A DNA stretch of 25,096 nt, from the NCBI GenBank assembly GCA_964493385.1, contig CAZBNW010000029.1, positions 1-25,096 on the forward strand, written 5' to 3'. The DNA comes from Loki-b32 sp964493385. Its GTDB lineage: Archaea > Asgardarchaeota > Lokiarchaeia > Sigyniarchaeales > SOKP01. Below are positions 23,680-25,096 of this stretch, one piece after another; position 1 is the first letter of the stretch; the number at the start of each line of letters is the position of its first letter. The notes beneath the pieces were generated by a model. It saw nothing but the letters and a program-made list of their open reading frames with translations. It searched no databases and had not been told where the DNA came from. The position numbers and the translations under genes are program-made.

Positions 23680-24921
23680 CTATATATTCTTTTTTAAATA
23701 TTGTTTTAAATAATTAGTGTATCGTTCATCTTGTAGTATCTTCTTTATTTTCTTATAAGCGGCATCTGTTAACTTTAAATACAGATTATCATCGTTATTT
23801 TGTATAATTTCAATTAAATCTCTTTTTTTTAGGTCACCAATAACTCGTTTTAAATGTCTTTTTGAAATATTTGTTTCATTCACTAACTTTATTGGCATAA
23901 CAATATTATTTCCTTCATTTAAATTTATAGAATGAATTTGTAGAATATACTTTTTCCAAGCTTCCCCTGGTTTAAATAAGATACGTAGAGGGTCTTCAAT
24001 ATCTATCCATTTCACTTCAAAGTTATTAAGATTATTTAAAAGTTCATTTAAGAAAGATTTGAATTTATTTAAGTAATTCTTTTCCAAAATTTCATCAACT
24101 ACATTTTTGAATTGTTTAGAATGAAGCAAGGTATGGCAATTTGAACATAAACAAACGCAATTTTGTTTTTTAAGCAATTTAGTAATTTCTTTTAAATCAT
24201 ATTTTTTTATTTTGCTCCATCTTAATTTATTCATATCATCTCTGGTAGATATATGATGAAATTCAAGAGCGGGTAAATTATTATAAATATTTACTTTTCC
24301 ACACCCTACACATTTACCATCAAATAAATGTTCTATTATAAATCTTTTTTTCACCCATTCTGTAACTCGAAATTTATAATTTTTTACATATTTATTTACT
24401 CTTTGTTTAACATAATTATAGATAATCTGATGTATCTCTTCAGCAGAATATTCAAATAAATCCTTTTTAAGAATTAACTCTTTAAAATCGTTAAAATTTT
24501 TAGCATTTTCTAATGAATGACAATTTCTACATAAAGGTACAACACTTTCTTTTTCAATAATCAACATTGTCTCTATCCAATTTTTAAAACGATTATTCCG
24601 CCAACTAATTTGTTTTATCTTCTTATTCGGATGATGAAAATCAATTGCTGGAAGAAACGTGATATCAAAATCACAATTAGAACATTTTCCATTAAATTTT
24701 CTATTATAAATATTTGTAATTATTAATAGTTTATTTGTAAAAGCTTGTTTCGTAACTATATATTTATTACATTCTTTACATGTACTTCTTAAGCCATTTT
24801 TTTTCGTATAAAATTCATGATAAGGTTTGATTTTATGGCATCTCCCACATTCTTTCCGACTTCCATCATTATATAAAGTTCTTCTATTAGATTTTTCTCT
24901 TTCATTAATATCATGAATCAT
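23680..24921 (-). CDS. Double HNH-type zinc protein with winged-helix-like C-terminus
   Basis: This is a 413-aa protein. A zinc knuckle comes first (Cys25, 28, 48 and 51, CGRC...CKEC). Two HNH-like units follow: Cys80/83, DFHH at 94-97 and CRNCH at 131-135; then Cys204/207, EFHH at 220-223 and CSNCH at 259-263. Each has the CxxC...FHH...CxxCH form of HNH nucleases, although the last catalytic His/Asn cannot be placed surely. Residues 310-413 look like a winged-helix DNA-binding domain. It is probably a selfish or phage-type nuclease. Its TAG stop lies within the last three bases of tRNA-Gln (23680-23682), on the opposite strand. Strong Lys/Asn/Ile bias and lack of conserved neighbours suit a mobile origin. 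Confidence 0.75.
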   Translation of the reverse strand: MIHDINEREKSNRRTLYNDGSRKECGRCHKIKPYHEFYTKKNGLRSTCKECNKYIVTKQAFTNKLLIITNIYNRKFNGKCSNCDFDITFLPAIDFHHPNKKIKQISWRNNRFKNWIETMLIIEKESVVPLCRNCHSLENAKNFNDFKELILKKDLFEYSAEEIHQIIYNYVKQRVNKYVKNYKFRVTEWVKKRFIIEHLFDGKCVGCGKVNIYNNLPALEFHHISTRDDMNKLRWSKIKKYDLKEITKLLKKQNCVCLCSNCHTLLHSKQFKNVVDEILEKNYLNKFKSFLNELLNNLNNFEVKWIDIEDPLRILFKPGEAWKKYILQIHSINLNEGNNIVMPIKLVNETNISKRHLKRVIGDLKKRDLIEIIQNNDDNLYLKLTDAAYKKIKKILQDERYTNYLKQYLKKNI

Positions 24922-25027
24922 AAGTTAAGTTTTAAGATATTTACTATAAATATTAATAAGAGGAGTATAAAAGAGTAGTAAATTGAAGTTAATAAACCAA
25001 AAAAACATGTTATAAATTATTTTTACT

Positions 25028-25096
25028 TTACCCTGTACGTTTAATAATATGATAACCAAACTGAGTTTTCACTGGTTGTGAAATTTCTCCGATTTT
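25028..25096 (-). CDS. Parvulin-type peptidyl-prolyl isomerase (C-terminal fragment)
   Basis: The gene runs in from beyond the window edge; 22 codons and TAA are visible. The end reads KIGEISQPVKTQFGYHIIK followed by RTG. GxISxPVxTxFGYHIIK is the hallmark final strand of the PpiC/parvulin domain, including the conserved active-site His of FGYH. It is a second prolyl-isomerase family in the window, unrelated to the FKBP. Nothing can be said about its N-terminus or membrane attachment. Confidence 0.8.
   Translation of the reverse strand, partial: KIGEISQPVKTQFGYHIIKRTG

Larger units (their letters stand above)
23552..23682 (+). tRNA. tRNA-Gln (CTG) with two introns
   Basis: The acceptor AGCCCAG pairs perfectly with CTGGGCT (23675-23681), with discriminator A at 23682; an A1-T72 start followed by TGGTGTAG is typical of archaeal tRNA-Gln. 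The D stem is GTGT/GCAT, the anticodon stem GGGGG/CCCCT (G-T at 27-43), and the T stem CACGG/CCGTG. Removing two 29-nt introns (23590-23618 after position 37 and 23640-23668 after position 59) leaves a 73-nt tRNA with T loop TTCGAAT and anticodon loop CCCTGAA, anticodon CTG at 23586-23588. Position 33 is C (23585) where U is nearly universal. No other cut of the loop gives a Gln anticodon. Confidence 0.85.

Overview
The window looks like a piece of an AT-rich archaeal chromosome, most probably an Asgard archaeon of the Lokiarchaeia type. The evidence is an archaeal long-type FKBP, an archaeal aCPSF1/FttA ribonuclease, a second-type EF-2 lacking the diphthamide loop (a paralogue known from Asgard lineages), a tRNA-Gln with two short archaeal introns, few clear Shine-Dalgarno sites, and TATA-like boxes about 25 nt before several start codons. 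The lineage is inferred from gene content; nothing could be searched.

Layout. 1-1254: the tail of an unknown gene, then a helix-hairpin-helix/FKBP fusion. 1270-9718: an unusual metabolic island. It holds a minus-strand operon of two ATP-grasp proteins and a HAD-fold protein with a long Lys/Tyr tail, a plus-strand ATP-grasp protein, inositol-3-phosphate synthase, a membrane-anchored clan-D-like glycoside hydrolase, and a fourth ATP-grasp protein. Two of the ATP-grasp proteins carry motifs resembling eukaryotic inositol phosphate kinases (ITPK1 type). The simplest reading is synthesis of Ins(3)P followed by its further phosphorylation or conjugation; the kinase role is inferred. 9715-13217: minus-strand genes for a UppP/BacA lipid diphosphatase, a low-molecular-weight phosphatase, a nicotinamidase and two tandem DUF998-like membrane proteins.

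13658-14945: tRNA-Gly(CCC), a truncated zinc-motif mini-gene, and an in-frame scar joining the start of a CheW to the end of a CheB, probably the remnant of a lost chemotaxis cluster. 14977-20357: core information and metabolism genes (EF-2 paralogue, PurN, aCPSF1). 20572-22891: a NapH-like membrane iron-sulfur protein and a dGTPase-like HD hydrolase.

22892-25096: a gene-poor stretch with a 143-bp nested inverted-repeat element (a structured RNA or a MITE), then tRNA-Gln with introns at 37/38 and in the T loop and an unexpected C at position 33. A double-HNH zinc protein has its stop codon inside the tRNA 3' end, and the last bases are the C-terminus of a parvulin-type prolyl isomerase. No CRISPR array, rRNA or insertion sequence was seen.
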